64,000 bases of DNA from Paraperlucidibaca baekdonensis (GCF_003387535.1 NZ_QUNR01000001.1:620001-684000), one strand, 5' to 3'. Positions 30,396 through 40,678 are shown, numbered from the stretch's first letter. Notes: generated by a model from the letters alone, not told the origin. Numbers and translations: made by a program.

Positions 30396-32042
30396 CTACC
30401 AGTCGAAGCTGGCTTGTGCGCTAGGGGCGGAGGTGAGGCCATTGAGCTCGGTCTGCAGAGCGCTGAGCGGTTCGACTTTTTCGCGAGAGGCGCGTGGCGC
30501 GTGGACGGCCGTGCGCGTGGCGTTGCTGCGATGGTTTTTGCCGCCGGCACGGCTACCGTGGCGCTCAAAAACCACTTTAGCCGCCGCCCGCGCATCGGGT
30601 TGATTGCGCCAGCTGTGCAGACGAACTTTCGCCTCGCGCGCGGCCTGCACGGCATCGACGATGGGCATCGGATAATCCTCACCGAGCACGCAGCCAGCGC
30701 GTGCTTGCATAGAGGTCGGCATGCGCCACGGCTCCGCCAGAAAGCTCAACGGCACATCACGCAGTTCCGGTAGCCAGCGCCGCACATATGCACCGGTGGG
30801 GTCTTGGTCTTGCTGCTGCTTGATGGGGTTGTAGAGGCGCACGGTATTGATGCCGGTGACCCCGGCTTGCATGTGTAATTGCGGGTAATGAATGCCGGGC
30901 TCGTAATCGAGAAACAGTCGCGCCAAATGCAGGCCGGGCTCGCGCCAATGCAGCCACAGGTGGTGCGTGGCGAAACTCACGAGCATGGCGCGCATGCGAA
31001 AATTCAGCCAGCCGGTGTGAATAAGCTGGCGCATACAGGCATCGATCAATGGGTAGCCGGTGTGGCCATTGGCCCACGCCTGAAGCCGCTGCTGCTCATC
31101 GGGGCTGAGGGCGCCTTCGTTACGCAGGCCATCGAAGGCGGCATTGACATTGCGCCGCTCAATGGCCGGCTCCGACTCCAGCTTCTGAATAAAATGGCAG
31201 TGCCAATGCAGCCGCGACAATACAGCCGCCAGTGAGGCACGCCAGCGTGCCTGATGCTCAGGCGCGATGTCATTGAGCTGCTCGCGCCGCGTGCTGATGG
31301 CTTGCACGACTTCGCGCATCGACAAGCAGCCCCAGGTTAAATACGGACTCAGGCGCGAGCCTGCCTGCGCTGCGGTGAGCGGGCTGGAAATGCCGCCTCG
31401 AAAGCGATACGCCCGATGCAGCAGAAAGTCTTCGAGCACGGCGAGGCCAGCTTGACGACCGCCGCGTTGACGCTCGGGCGCATCATCGCGGGCGTCGAGG
31501 GGCCACAGTGCATCGACCTTGCGCATGAGCTCGGGCCAGCTTAAGCCCTGCGGCGCATGGGCTGGATAGCTAAGCGTGGCAGGTGTGTGATGCACACCTA
31601 AGGCCATGGTCATCTCCCAGGCACTGGCCCAGCGCCCGCGCTTTTTCAGGCCGCGCAACACGCCAAATTGCCGATGCTCGTGCCAGTGCACACGGTGCGC
31701 CAAGGCCCACTGCGCCACCGCTTGGTCGCGGGCAAAACTCAGGCCATTGCCGGTTTCTTCGTGGCTATGAATCTCGGCAAATGGCCAGCGCGCGTGCAGT
31801 TCGCTGAGCACATCGGTGACCTCGCCAAACGCCAAATGCAGTCGGCTGCCCTTAGCCCGTAGGGTGCGATCAAGGTCGGCCAGGCTTTCCAAATAAAAGC
31901 GCCGATGGCGCGCGCTGGCATCAGCCGCGCCTAACCAGCTCGGCTCAATAATCGCCAGTGGCAGAACATCGCCACGCGCGCTCATGAGCGGCGCGTGGTC
32001 GTGCAGGCGAAGATCGCGTTTGAACCAGACGATGGTTTTCAT
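30396..32042 (-). CDS. deoxyribodipyrimidine photolyase family protein
   Basis: 548 residues with the N-terminal antenna-binding domain (TIVWFKRDLRLHDHAPL) and the C-terminal FAD domain from about residue 200, including RFRGGISSPLTAAQAGSRLSPYLTWG, the TGYPLIDACMRQL helix and WLNFRMRAMLVSF. The flavin-binding end has LHMQAGVTGINTVRLYNP. These enzymes repair UV pyrimidine dimers with light or act as cryptochromes. Residues after about 480 form a basic, low-complexity tail that is longer than in classic PhrB and of unknown role. It is placed between tatC and argE on the same strand. Confidence 0.88.
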   Translation of the reverse strand: MKTIVWFKRDLRLHDHAPLMSARGDVLPLAIIEPSWLGAADASARHRRFYLESLADLDRTLRAKGSRLHLAFGEVTDVLSELHARWPFAEIHSHEETGNGLSFARDQAVAQWALAHRVHWHEHRQFGVLRGLKKRGRWASAWEMTMALGVHHTPATLSYPAHAPQGLSWPELMRKVDALWPLDARDDAPERQRGGRQAGLAVLEDFLLHRAYRFRGGISSPLTAAQAGSRLSPYLTWGCLSMREVVQAISTRREQLNDIAPEHQARWRASLAAVLSRLHWHCHFIQKLESEPAIERRNVNAAFDGLRNEGALSPDEQQRLQAWANGHTGYPLIDACMRQLIHTGWLNFRMRAMLVSFATHHLWLHWREPGLHLARLFLDYEPGIHYPQLHMQAGVTGINTVRLYNPIKQQQDQDPTGAYVRRWLPELRDVPLSFLAEPWRMPTSMQARAGCVLGEDYPMPIVDAVQAAREAKVRLHSWRNQPDARAAAKVVFERHGSRAGGKNHRSNATRTAVHAPRASREKVEPLSALQTELNGLTSAPSAQASFDW

Positions 32043-32153
32043 TTGCTAAGAATGAGCGTGGATGGCCCCTCAAGCCAGTCGACAGCATTGGGACGAAAAT
32101 AGCGGCGGAAGTGGCTTTCAGTTGGCGGAGTTTTTAGGCGCCGCAATGGCGAA

Positions 32154-32897
32154 CTACGTGCGGCGCTGGCGCTCAAGCATGGCGCCGAAAAACAGGCCGG
32201 CTTCAAACAGCAGCCACATGGGAATGGCGAGCATGCTCATCGATAGCGCATCGGGTGGGGTCAGAAACATCGACACGGCAAAACAGCCAACGATGATGTA
32301 GCGGCGTTTTTCGGCGAGCGAGGCGCTGCTGACCACGCCGGCAGCGATGAGCACGAGCACGGCGATTGGTATTTCAAAGGTCATGCCGAAGACTAAGAAC
32401 AGCTTCAGGGCGAAGTCTAAATAGAGATTGATGTCGGTCATGATGGCGACGTCGGTGGGGCCGATGCGCGTGAAAAAGCCGAGGATGGCCGGCAGCGTGA
32501 TGAAGTAGGCAAAGGCGATGCCGGCGTAAAATAGCAAGGCACTGGTAAACACCAGCGGGATGGCGATGCGGCGTTCGCGCTGGTAGAGCGCCGGCGCGAT
32601 AAAGCCCCAGAGTTGAAACAAAATATAGGGCACGCTGGCAAATAGTGCGACGAAAAACGTCAGCTTAAACGGTGCCATAAACGGCGAGGTCACATCGGTG
32701 GCGATCATGGTGCTGCCAGCGGGAAGCAGCGCGCGCAATGGCGCGGAGAGGCCTGCGTAGAGGTCATTGGCAAAATACACGAGGCTGAAAAACACCACCA
32801 CCAGCACGATCAAGACGCGCACCAAACGTGTGCGCAGTTCAAGCAAATGATTGACCAGTGGCATTTCCGCGGTGGGCGGCAACTCTGGCTCAGTCAT
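32154..32897 (-). CDS. tatC: Sec-independent protein translocase TatC
   Basis: 247 residues from the ATG at 32897, overlapping tatB by eight bases. It is a six-helix inner-membrane protein and the receptor for twin-arginine signal peptides. The TatC start MPLVNHLLELRTRLVRVL, the FMAPFKLTFFVALFASVPYILFQLWGFIAPALY stretch and the LTPPDALSMSMLAIPMWLLFE helix are all present. tatA and tatB lie directly upstream, a complete Tat operon. Confidence 0.96.
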   Translation of the reverse strand: MTEPELPPTAEMPLVNHLLELRTRLVRVLIVLVVVFFSLVYFANDLYAGLSAPLRALLPAGSTMIATDVTSPFMAPFKLTFFVALFASVPYILFQLWGFIAPALYQRERRIAIPLVFTSALLFYAGIAFAYFITLPAILGFFTRIGPTDVAIMTDINLYLDFALKLFLVFGMTFEIPIAVLVLIAAGVVSSASLAEKRRYIIVGCFAVSMFLTPPDALSMSMLAIPMWLLFEAGLFFGAMLERQRRT

Positions 32898-33216
32898 GAG
32901 GTTTGCTCGCGTTGTGGCCTGCTGCGTTTTCAGCGCGCGGCGCATCGGGCGTGCTTGAGCTCACGCTCTGCATAATGTCAGCGCTCATTTGCTGTTTGGC
33001 GGCTTCGGCTTTTGCCATTTCTTTGCGAATGCGCTCGCGCATCTCGGCGCTGGCGACTTCGTTTTCAATGTCGGCTTGCACATTGATTAATGTGCGGCGG
33101 ATGCGGCCTATCCAAGCCCCGGCCATGCGCGCGGCATGCGGCAGTTTTTCAGGCCCGAGCACCACCAAGGCGATGATGCCCAACACCAATAATTCGCTGA
33201 AGCCGACATCAAACAT
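32890..33216 (-). CDS. tatB: Sec-independent protein translocase TatB
   Basis: A 108-residue protein with the TatB start MFDVGFSELLVLGIIALVVLGPEKLP (one membrane helix, then the hinge), an amphipathic helix and a charged coiled-coil-like segment (ERIRKEMAKAEAAKQQM). It pairs with TatC to bind signal peptides. It is 10 bases after tatA and overlaps tatC. Confidence 0.95.
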   Translation of the reverse strand: MFDVGFSELLVLGIIALVVLGPEKLPHAARMAGAWIGRIRRTLINVQADIENEVASAEMRERIRKEMAKAEAAKQQMSADIMQSVSSSTPDAPRAENAAGHNASKPHD

Positions 33217-33226
33217 GGGTTAGACC

Positions 33227-33478
33227 TTAGCTGTCTTTGCGCTCGTGTGTGCTCGGCTCATTTGCTTTTATGTCGCTCGGCGGCACGTGATCCTGCGGTT
33301 TGTGCGTGACCTTTTGGGCCGGCGCTTGGCTGTCGTCATCATCGTTCATGGACTGTTTAAATCCCTTGATGGCGCCGCCTAAGTCTTTGCCTAAGTTCTT
33401 CAGCTTGCTGGTGCCAAACAACAGCACAATAACAACCAGCAGCAGCAAAATATGCGGTAGCGATAGTCCAGATAACAT
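33227..33478 (-). CDS. tatA: Sec-independent protein translocase TatA
   Basis: An 83-residue protein with one N-terminal membrane helix (LPHILLLLVVIVLLFGTSKL), then the amphipathic LKNLGKDLGGAIKGFKQSM and an acidic-polar tail. TatA oligomerises to form the passage for folded proteins. AGGAGA precedes the ATG. It opens the tatABC block immediately after hisE, as in Pseudomonas. Confidence 0.95.
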   Translation of the reverse strand: MLSGLSLPHILLLLVVIVLLFGTSKLKNLGKDLGGAIKGFKQSMNDDDDSQAPAQKVTHKPQDHVPPSDIKANEPSTHERKDS

Positions 33479-33495
33479 GGTGTTCTCCTGCTCTG

Positions 33496-33843
33496 TTAAG
33501 GGGTGTCTCGGCTGGCTTTTTCATCGTGGCCGGAGAGGCCAAAACGCCGTGCCAGCTCGGCTAAAATCTGGTCAGGATGGCCGCCTAAATGGCTGAGCAT
33601 GACGAGTGAGTGAAACCACAAGTCCGCCGTTTCATTGACCACGTCGTTGAGTTCACCGCTGTGCTCGGCATCTTTCGCGGCAATGATGGTCTCAGTGCAT
33701 TCTTCACCGACTTTTTCGAGGATTTTATTCAGGCCTTTGTGGTGCAAACTCGCCACATAGGAGGTCTCGGGACTGGCGGCTTTGCGTTTCGCCAGCACTA
33801 CCGCGAGCTCGGCCAGCACCTGATTTTTCGGCAGATCAGTCAT
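33496..33843 (-). CDS. hisE: phosphoribosyl-ATP pyrophosphatase
   Basis: A 115-residue all-helical MazG-like enzyme for step two of histidine synthesis. Visible motifs are [19 protein letters not shown] (the metal-binding EExxE type) and [20 protein letters not shown]. It overlaps hisI by four bases (ATGA). HisI and HisE are separate proteins here, as in Pseudomonas, not fused as in E. coli. Confidence 0.95.
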   Translation of the reverse strand: MTDLPKNQVLAELAVVLAKRKAASPETSYVASLHHKGLNKILEKVGEECTETIIAAKDAEHSGELNDVVNETADLWFHSLVMLSHLGGHPDQILAELARRFGLSGHDEKASRDTP

Positions 33844-34220
33844 GAGTAAATCTCATCGGGTGATTTTAATACGGGGTCGACGGTTTGCCATTGACCATCG
33901 ACTAGGCGCCGATAAAAGCACGACGCGCGGCCAGTGTGGCAGGCCATGCCGCCGACTTGCTCGACCTGTAGCGTGATGACATCGGCGTCGCAATCGAGGC
34001 GCAGTTCAATGAGTTTTTGCACATGGCCAGACTCTTCGCCTTTACGCCAGAGTTTGCCACGCGAGCGTGACCAATACGCCGCGCGCTGCTCGCTGACGGT
34101 GAGCGCCAGCGACTCGCGATTCATCCAAGCAACCATGAGAATGCGGCCGCTGAGATGGTCTTGGGCGATGGCAGGAATCAGGCCATCGCGGTCAAATTTG
34201 ATGTCATCTAGCCAAGACAT
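33840..34220 (-). CDS. hisI: phosphoribosyl-AMP cyclohydrolase
   Basis: A 126-residue enzyme for step three of histidine synthesis. Family motifs: [30 protein letters not shown], the DCDAD Mg2+/Zn2+ site, and [15 protein letters not shown] with the zinc cysteines. It starts 51 bases after ubiB ends and overlaps hisE. Confidence 0.95.
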   Translation of the reverse strand: MSWLDDIKFDRDGLIPAIAQDHLSGRILMVAWMNRESLALTVSEQRAAYWSRSRGKLWRKGEESGHVQKLIELRLDCDADVITLQVEQVGGMACHTGRASCFYRRLVDGQWQTVDPVLKSPDEIYS

Positions 34221-34271
34221 AATGGCCTCGTAGCAAGTTGGCGATATAGAGCATACGGCATACGCGTCAGT

Positions 34272-35915
34272 TTAACGCCGCGTGATGCGCCAAAACGCAC
34301 TCACTGCCGCCAGCGCAATGCCCCAGCCCAGCAGTGCCGGTGGCGCATTCCACGGTAGCGCATGGGTGCTGGCTAGCGCCATCACGCCGCCACTTAGAAT
34401 ACCGAGCCAGGCGATAAAGTCGTGCTGGCGGCCACGGCGCAAATCGGCCTGCAGATGCACGAGGGCATCGAGCTGGCGGCGCTGCCATTGGCCTTGCAAG
34501 CGCTGCTGGCTGAGCGCATCGAAAATCAGCTGTGGCAATTCGGGCAGGCCGGCGAGCAAGATCGGTGTGTCTTCTTTGATGCGCTTGAGCAGGGCTTTGG
34601 GGCCAATGCGGTCGTTCATCCATTGCGTCAGTAATGGTTTGGCCAGCGACCAGATATCCAGCGCGGGGTAGAGCTCGCGACCCAAACCTTCAATGTGAAT
34701 CAATGTCTTCAGCAGCAGCACCAATTGCGGCGGAATGTGCAGGCCATGCGTGCGCGACATATCGAGCAGGCCGGCCAAAATGGGCGCGAGCTGCACGTCA
34801 TCGATGGATTTGCTCAGCACCGGCTCCACTAAACGCCGGACTTCACGGCTGATGACATCGAGCGGCGCGCCGGCGGGAATCCATCCGGCGGTGGCGGCGA
34901 CGCGCACCAGTTGGCCAAAGTCGCGTTGAATCAAACTCAGCAAAATCTGCGCAATGGTGAGCTGATCTTCGCTCGGCAGCGTGCCAACAATGGCGCAATC
35001 AAGGCCAATAAAGCGCGGGTCGCTGGGGTTGCCGGTTTCCACATAAACATTGCCGGGATGCATGTCGGCATGAAAAAAGTTATCGCGAAAAACCTGCGTG
35101 AAGAAGATGGTCAGGCCTTTTTCGGCAAGGCGTTCGCGGTCGATGCCGAGTCGGTCAAAGGTGGCGTGATCATTGATTGGCACGCCTTCGATGCGTTCAG
35201 CGATCATCACCTCGCGGCTGCCTTGATAGACCTCGGGCACATAAAACAGCGGCGAGCCGACAAAGTTGGCGCGCAGCTGACGCGTGTTGTCGGCCTCGAG
35301 CGCCAAATCCGTCTCATCGAGCAGGGTGCGCTCATAATCGTTGACGATGCGCGTCAGCGGAATCACACGCAGATCGAGGCGCTGTTCAATGACTTCCGCC
35401 AAGGATTTCAGCAGTGCCATATCGGTGCGAATGCGCTCGGCCACGCCGGGGCGCAGCACTTTGATGATGACTTCGCGACCATCACGGAGTGCACCGGTAT
35501 GCACTTGGGCAATGGAGGCGGCGGCCAGCGGTGCGTCATCGAAGCGTGAAAATGCCTCGCTGAGCGGCAGTTTCAGCTCGCGCTCAACAATAGCTTTAGC
35601 GTCGCTGACCGCAAATGGCGGCACATTTTCTTGCAGCTTCACCAGCTCATCGAGCATGGCCGGTGGCAATAAATCACGGCGCGTGGCAATGAGCTGGCCT
35701 AGTTTGATAAACAGCGGGCCGAGCTCCTCAAAGGCTAGGCGAATACGCTCAGGGCCGTGTGCATTGGCGCCGGCAAACCACCAGGCCGGATGCAGGCGAA
35801 ACGCGAGCAACACCACGCGTGCTAGGGCATTGGGCGGCGGTGGCAGCAGCGTATCGAGACGGTAGCGCGCAAACACGCGCCAGAGCACCAGCAGGCGCGG
35901 GAGGTGTTGCATCAT
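34272..35915 (-). CDS. ubiB: ubiquinone biosynthesis regulatory protein kinase-like UbiB
   Basis: 547 residues. The unusual kinase-like fold is evident: FIKLGQLIATRRDLLP (KxGQ motif), the Ala-rich loop LAAASIAQVHTG, DETDLALEADN, FFHADMHPGNVY and the DCAIVG metal site. Two hydrophobic helices close the C-terminus (about residues 500-545). UbiB has ATPase activity and supports coenzyme Q synthesis at the membrane. It overlaps ubiJ by four bases, and the order ubiE-ubiJ-ubiB is classic. Confidence 0.96.
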   Translation of the reverse strand: MMQHLPRLLVLWRVFARYRLDTLLPPPPNALARVVLLAFRLHPAWWFAGANAHGPERIRLAFEELGPLFIKLGQLIATRRDLLPPAMLDELVKLQENVPPFAVSDAKAIVERELKLPLSEAFSRFDDAPLAAASIAQVHTGALRDGREVIIKVLRPGVAERIRTDMALLKSLAEVIEQRLDLRVIPLTRIVNDYERTLLDETDLALEADNTRQLRANFVGSPLFYVPEVYQGSREVMIAERIEGVPINDHATFDRLGIDRERLAEKGLTIFFTQVFRDNFFHADMHPGNVYVETGNPSDPRFIGLDCAIVGTLPSEDQLTIAQILLSLIQRDFGQLVRVAATAGWIPAGAPLDVISREVRRLVEPVLSKSIDDVQLAPILAGLLDMSRTHGLHIPPQLVLLLKTLIHIEGLGRELYPALDIWSLAKPLLTQWMNDRIGPKALLKRIKEDTPILLAGLPELPQLIFDALSQQRLQGQWQRRQLDALVHLQADLRRGRQHDFIAWLGILSGGVMALASTHALPWNAPPALLGWGIALAAVSAFWRITRR

Positions 35916-36541
35916 GTTGAGCTTTCCAGTTTATGCAGGCGTTGCGCGGCGCGTTTGAGGCGGGCCTCTAAGCGTTCGCTGTCGGCGCGTAAGTCATCGC
36001 AATCGCTAACAAATTCGTCGATTTCCCAGCGCACCGGCAGCACCTCACGCTCTTCTTGCAAATACTCGCGGCTATTGAGCAAAAAGGTTTTCGCGGCCTT
36101 TTGCGCAAAGCCAAATAAGCCACGCACTTGACGGCCAACTTCATGCGCGGCGCTATCGCCAAAAAGCAGGCTTAAGGGTTCTTCCCAGTCGATATCGAGC
36201 TGCTTAGCAATGCCGTGCAACTGCTCAATGAGCTGCACCTGACCATGCACGCGCAAGGGCCCGCCAATGAGTTGCAGTTCACGCGAGAGGGCGAGTTTTA
36301 GCAGTGCGCCGGTTTGCGCCTCGATGGTCGCGTGCGGGCGTTCGCTGCTCTCTGGCAGTAAGCGAATGCGCTCATCTTGAATGCGCAACATGACGCTAAA
36401 GCGCGGTGCCTCCGTCTCCACATAAATGGATTTGCCGCTCAGTTCGCGAAGGCGCAGGCGCGTCGCCGGATCGTATTGCAGGGCCTGATTGATCAGCGTT
36501 TCCACGCCGCGAATGGCTAAGACAAGGGGAAGCGAGGCCAT
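35912..36541 (-). CDS. ubiJ: ubiquinone biosynthesis accessory factor UbiJ
   Basis: A 209-residue protein with an N-terminal SCP2-like lipid-binding domain (VETLINQALQYDPATRLRLREL, then ATIEAQTGALLKLAL) and a helical C-terminal half (EEREVLPVRWEIDEFVSDCDDLRADSERLEARL). UbiJ binds ubiquinone intermediates and helps organise the soluble Ubi complex with UbiK. Placement between ubiE and ubiB confirms the call. Confidence 0.93.
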   Translation of the reverse strand: MASLPLVLAIRGVETLINQALQYDPATRLRLRELSGKSIYVETEAPRFSVMLRIQDERIRLLPESSERPHATIEAQTGALLKLALSRELQLIGGPLRVHGQVQLIEQLHGIAKQLDIDWEEPLSLLFGDSAAHEVGRQVRGLFGFAQKAAKTFLLNSREYLQEEREVLPVRWEIDEFVSDCDDLRADSERLEARLKRAAQRLHKLESST

Positions 36542-36561
36542 GGGCAGTCCTGTGCGGGGTC

Positions 36562-37359
36562 TTAAAAGCGGAAGCCGCGATGCAGCGCGACGATGCCGCC
36601 GGTGAGGTTGTGATAATCGCAGCGCTCAAAACCGGCGTCGGTCATCATGTCTTTCAGCGTGTCTTGGTCGGGATGCATGCGGATGCTTTCGGCCAGGTAG
36701 CGGTAGCTGTCGGCGTCATTGGCGACAAGCTTGCCCATGGCCGGCAGCAGACTAAACGAATAGGCATCGTAGATTTTCGCCAAGGGCTCAAAAATTGGTT
36801 TGGAGAACTCCAAAATCAATAAGCGACCGCCGGGCTTTAAGCTCTGATACATCGAGCGTAAGGCGGCATTTTTATCGGTGACATTGCGCAGACCAAAGGC
36901 GATGGTGATGAGGTCAAAGCTACCCGGCTCAAACGGCAAGCATTCGGCGTTGGCTTGCACAAAGCCCATATTGCCGTGCACGCCTTGGTCGAGCAGGCGG
37001 TCACGACCAACCTGCAGCATAGAGGAGTTGATGTCGGCCAAAATCACATGGCCGCTGGGCCCGACTTCGCGCGAAAAGGCTTTCGCCAAATCGCCGGTGC
37101 CGCCGGCAATATCGAGCACGCGCTGGCCGGGGCGTACGCCCGAGAGCTCGATGGCAAAGCGCTTCCAGAGCCGATGAATGCCCAGCGACATGAGGTCATT
37201 CATGATGTCGTATTTGGCGGCGACCGAGTGAAATACCTCGGCGACTTTGCCGGCTTTTTCGCTGGCGGCCACGGTCTGATAGCCAAAGTGCGTTTGCTCG
37301 CCGGTGGCGGCGCCGCCAACGAGTGGGCCGTTGACCGGCGGTAAATTGGGTCGTGTCAT
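36562..37359 (-). CDS. ubiE: ubiquinone/menaquinone C-methyltransferase UbiE
   Basis: 265 residues. SAM-binding motif [15 protein letters not shown], the UbiE-specific [18 protein letters not shown] and [19 protein letters not shown], and LLILEFSKP. It methylates the quinone ring in ubiquinone synthesis. It overlaps the preceding FFLNDIY gene by four bases, so that gene is translationally linked to the ubiquinone block. Confidence 0.96.
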   Translation of the reverse strand: MTRPNLPPVNGPLVGGAATGEQTHFGYQTVAASEKAGKVAEVFHSVAAKYDIMNDLMSLGIHRLWKRFAIELSGVRPGQRVLDIAGGTGDLAKAFSREVGPSGHVILADINSSMLQVGRDRLLDQGVHGNMGFVQANAECLPFEPGSFDLITIAFGLRNVTDKNAALRSMYQSLKPGGRLLILEFSKPIFEPLAKIYDAYSFSLLPAMGKLVANDADSYRYLAESIRMHPDQDTLKDMMTDAGFERCDYHNLTGGIVALHRGFRF

Positions 37360-38102
37360 GCCAAAGACTCATCATCGATTGCAAAGGGGTCGCTGGCGCC
37401 TTGCGCTAGCTGGTCGAGGATACGCTGTTCGCGGCCCAAGAACACATCTAAGAAGTCGGCCACGGATTTCATCGGTTTCATGACCGCAAAGCCGGTGGCC
37501 ATGAAGTCGTAGAGACCGGCGAGGCCGGCCATATGTGCCGGGCCTTTGGACATCTTAAAGGTCGCGGTAATGAGTCGTGAGCGCACGTAGCGATCGAGCC
37601 CCAGCCCCAGCTCGCGCAGCAACTGCATTTGCGTATGGCGCGCGGGGTATTGGTCGAGGCGGCGATAGCTGGCAATCAAGTCGGCATCGCTTGGCGCGTC
37701 AATGCCGTGGGCGAATAGGTCGAGCGCCACGGCTTCATCGAGCTCGCCGGTTAAGGCATTGGCTTCCACGGCGATGGCGGCGGTGCGCATCACCGAATCG
37801 GGCAACAGACGCGTGGCCACCGGCAAGGCTTTTTCGATTTCGCGGGCGAGCTCATCGAGCTCAAGACCGGTGTAGATGTCGTTTAAGAAAAATTCGGTGA
37901 TCGGCGCGTAGCGTTTGTCGGCCAATAAGCTCGCGTGGGTGCGGCGCAGGCGGGCTGTTTGCAGTGCTTGCACGACGAGCACGGCGCTCGCCAAGGAGAC
38001 ATCGGCGTGACGACCCCAGGCGCGATAACGGCTGAGTCCAGCACGAATGCGCGCGTTGGTGGTGGGCTCATCCTGAGTCGGTAATTTCACAACGGCATTC
38101 AT
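37356..38102 (-). CDS. FFLNDIY-motif helical protein of unknown function
   Basis: 248 residues from the ATG at 38102 (GAGAGAC upstream; a start at 38150 is also open). It appears wholly alpha-helical and has no signal peptide. The segment [28 protein letters not shown] is the hallmark of a conserved, unnamed proteobacterial family. Further conserved-looking parts are [23 protein letters not shown] and [20 protein letters not shown]. No catalytic motif is apparent. It lies between hslU and ubiE and overlaps ubiE by four bases, so a link to ubiquinone synthesis or membrane quinones is plausible but unproven. Confidence 0.75.
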   Translation of the reverse strand: MNAVVKLPTQDEPTTNARIRAGLSRYRAWGRHADVSLASAVLVVQALQTARLRRTHASLLADKRYAPITEFFLNDIYTGLELDELAREIEKALPVATRLLPDSVMRTAAIAVEANALTGELDEAVALDLFAHGIDAPSDADLIASYRRLDQYPARHTQMQLLRELGLGLDRYVRSRLITATFKMSKGPAHMAGLAGLYDFMATGFAVMKPMKSVADFLDVFLGREQRILDQLAQGASDPFAIDDESLA

Positions 38103-38154
38103 GGCAAGTCTCTCGTCTCGGCCGCTTGATGCGGCGTGGGCGGCCTTCATGGCC

Positions 38155-39501
38155 TCACAAAATAAAGCGGCTTAAATCGTCATCTTCGACCAGCGCACCG
38201 AGGTGCTGTTGCACATCCGCCGCGCCAATGGTCAGTGTCGCACCGGCTTGTTTCAGCGCTAAGTCAGCGGCATCAAACGCGATGCTTTCAAGCAGGCGCT
38301 CAAGCACCGTGTGCAGACGACGCGCGCCGATATTCTCAGTGCGCTCATTGACCTGCCAAGCGACTGTCGCGAGCTCAGCAATGGCCTCGGGCGCAAAAGC
38401 CAAGGTCAGCCCTTCGGTGCCCAACAGCGCAACGTATTGCTCAGTTAGCGAGCAATGCGGCTCGGTCAAAATACGCTCGAAGTCCGCCGGTGTCAGCGCG
38501 CTAAGCTCAACACGCACGGGTAAACGACCTTGCAGCTCTGGAATCAAATCGGATGGTTTGGCGAGATGAAACGCGCCCGAGCAAATAAACAAAATATGGT
38601 CGGTTTTCACCATGCCGTATTTGGTGTTGACCGTGCAGCCTTCAATGAGCGGCAGCAGATCGCGCTGCACGCCATCACGCGAGACATCGGCACCTTGAGC
38701 GTCACCGCGGCGGCAGACCTTGTCTATTTCATCAATAAAAACAATGCCTTGCTGCTCGACGGCGTGCAGGGCCTTGGCCTTTAGATCGTCTTCGTTGACA
38801 AGCTTGCCGGCTTCTTCTTCACGCACGCGCTTATAGGCTTGGGCAATGCTCAAGCGCTGGGTTTTCTTTTTGCCGCCGCTCAGGCCGGAGAACATTTTCT
38901 GCAGCTGATTGCCCATCTCTTCCATGCCCGGCGGCGTCATCATGTCGACACTGGGCGCGGCTTGGCTGAGCTCGAGCTCAATAGTCTGCTCATCGAGCTC
39001 GCCGGCGCGCAGGCGGCGGCGAAACAGTTGGCGGGTGGCGCTGTCGGGTGCTGGCGTGGCGTCTTTTTGCCAATCATTGCCGCGTGGTGCGGGCAGCAGC
39101 GCATCGAGAATACGCTCTTCAGCGGCCTCGTCGGCGCGCTGGCCAACCGCCTCAATGGCGATCTCGCGTTGCAGCTTCAGTGCCATATCGGCGAGGTCAC
39201 GAATAATCGTTTCGACATCGCGGCCAACATAGCCAACTTCGGTAAATTTCGTGGCCTCAACTTTAATGAACGGTGCCTGCGCCAAGCGCGCCAAACGTCG
39301 TGCAATTTCAGTTTTACCAACGCCGGTCGGGCCAATCATCAGGATGTTTTTTGGCGTCACTTCAGCGCGCATGGTCTCGGGCAGCTGTAGGCGTCGCCAG
39401 CGATTGCGCAAGGCCAGTGCCACGGCGCGTTTAGCAGCTTGCTGGCCAACAATATGCTGGTCGAGTTCGTGAACAATCTCACGCGGAGTCATTGATGTCA
39501 T
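38155..39501 (-). CDS. hslU: ATP-dependent protease ATPase subunit HslU
   Basis: A 448-residue AAA+ unfoldase (E. coli 443). Walker A is [18 protein letters not shown], Walker [13 protein letters not shown], and the start [33 protein letters not shown] is family-typical. The variable I domain spans about residues 110-240. The C-terminus ends in the hydrophobic tail SRFIL that docks into HslV. It lies two bases after hslV. Confidence 0.97.
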   Translation of the reverse strand: MTSMTPREIVHELDQHIVGQQAAKRAVALALRNRWRRLQLPETMRAEVTPKNILMIGPTGVGKTEIARRLARLAQAPFIKVEATKFTEVGYVGRDVETIIRDLADMALKLQREIAIEAVGQRADEAAEERILDALLPAPRGNDWQKDATPAPDSATRQLFRRRLRAGELDEQTIELELSQAAPSVDMMTPPGMEEMGNQLQKMFSGLSGGKKKTQRLSIAQAYKRVREEEAGKLVNEDDLKAKALHAVEQQGIVFIDEIDKVCRRGDAQGADVSRDGVQRDLLPLIEGCTVNTKYGMVKTDHILFICSGAFHLAKPSDLIPELQGRLPVRVELSALTPADFERILTEPHCSLTEQYVALLGTEGLTLAFAPEAIAELATVAWQVNERTENIGARRLHTVLERLLESIAFDAADLALKQAGATLTIGAADVQQHLGALVEDDDLSRFIL

Positions 39502-39503
39502 GA

Positions 39504-40028
39504 TCAGTAATCCAGGCGTTCGAGCGTGTGCGAATGGTTGGTGAACACGCAGATATCACCGGCGGTTTGCAGGCCATAACGCACGATAGCCTCGGCGTCG
39601 AGTTCGCTGTGATCCATCAAAGCGCGTGCGGCAGCGAAGGCAAAGTTGCCGCCGGAACCAATGCTGATGATGCCGTGCTCGGGCTCCAGCACATCGCCAT
39701 TGCCGGTGATGATGAGTGAGGCGCTGTGGTCGGCCACCGCGAGCAGGGCCTCCAGGCGTCGCAGCGTACGGTCAGTGCGCCAGTCTTTGGCCATCTCCAC
39801 GGCGGCACGCACCAAATGGCCACTGTGTTTTTCCAGCTTCGCCTCGAAGTACTCAAACAATGTAAAGGCATCAGCGGTGCCGCCGGCGAAACCGGCTAGC
39901 ACTTGGTCTTTATAGAGCCGGCGAACTTTGCGGGCGTTGCCTTTCATCACGGTGTTACCGAGTGACACTTGGCCGTCGCCACCGAGCACCACGGTATTGC
40001 CGCGGCGCACACATAAAATCGTTGTCAT
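39504..40028 (-). CDS. hslV: ATP-dependent protease peptidase subunit HslV
   Basis: A 174-residue proteasome-like peptidase. The N-terminal Met is followed by Thr-Thr; after Met removal the first Thr is the nucleophile. [23 protein letters not shown] and [17 protein letters not shown] are diagnostic. With HslU it degrades misfolded and regulatory proteins. It overlaps the SPOR gene by four bases, so in this genome it depends on readthrough from argS or on an internal promoter. Confidence 0.97.
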   Translation of the reverse strand: MTTILCVRRGNTVVLGGDGQVSLGNTVMKGNARKVRRLYKDQVLAGFAGGTADAFTLFEYFEAKLEKHSGHLVRAAVEMAKDWRTDRTLRRLEALLAVADHSASLIITGNGDVLEPEHGIISIGSGGNFAFAAARALMDHSELDAEAIVRYGLQTAGDICVFTNHSHTLERLDY

Positions 40029-40678
40029 TGACTATCTCCCAGACTGCTTAGGGGAATGGCATCGAGGCCAGCACCGGCTAAACGCGTACGCGCCTCGGCA
40101 AGATGACGCGCGCTATCAAATGGGCCGGCAACGATGCGAAATAAAGGCTGACCTTGCGCATCAAAACCGCTTTGGCGCTGTGCTGGCACGCTCAAGCGGC
40201 GAAGTGCTTGGAGGCGCTGCTCGGCTTGTTCAGCTTGACGAAAAGCGCCCACCTGCAGCCAGCGTGTGGCGGCCGGCTGGTCAGTATTGTTGATGGATGG
40301 TGCCGTGCGAGCGGGTCGCGGCGAGCTGCGTGCATCAGGCGTGCGCGAAGGCAATACGCGCTGATTCGGCAAAATGTCATAGAACTCAAAACGCTCAGCC
40401 GGCTTGACTGGCGGTGTCGGCTCATTGGTGTCGACGCTCAGTGCTGCAGGTACGCGCTCAATGGGCGTGTCAGGGCGCCCGCTGAGCCACCACACAGCAA
40501 AAGCCAGGAGGCTGGCGAGCGCCGCAAATACTGCCAGGCGCACAATGGGCAGGGGCGCTTTTTGCGTGGGTTTTTTCGCGCGCGAGGCGCCTTGCTGGCG
40601 CTTTTTTGGCGCGGCTTTCGGCTTTGCTGCCGGCTTGCGGCTAGCGCTACCGGCTGGCCGTTTGCTCGAACTGGCCAC
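40025..40678 (-). CDS. SPOR-domain cell-division-type protein (FtsN-like)
   Basis: 217 residues: a strongly basic Lys/Ala/Pro cytoplasmic head (1-45), one membrane helix ([21 protein letters not shown], about 46-66), a Pro-rich periplasmic linker, and a C-terminal SPOR domain from about 137 ([24 protein letters not shown], then [14 protein letters not shown]). SPOR domains bind denuded septal glycan. Location between argS and hslV is where E. coli ftsN and the Pseudomonas homologue sit. Whether it performs the essential FtsN role is inferred. Confidence 0.87.
   Translation of the reverse strand: MASSSKRPAGSASRKPAAKPKAAPKKRQQGASRAKKPTQKAPLPIVRLAVFAALASLLAFAVWWLSGRPDTPIERVPAALSVDTNEPTPPVKPAERFEFYDILPNQRVLPSRTPDARSSPRPARTAPSINNTDQPAATRWLQVGAFRQAEQAEQRLQALRRLSVPAQRQSGFDAQGQPLFRIVAGPFDSARHLAEARTRLAGAGLDAIPLSSLGDSQ

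Noticed and set aside
37577-37900. Plus-strand 107-codon frame inside the FFLNDIY gene
   Set aside because: Arg/Ala-rich shadow of the real minus-strand gene, with no ribosome-binding site or domain.
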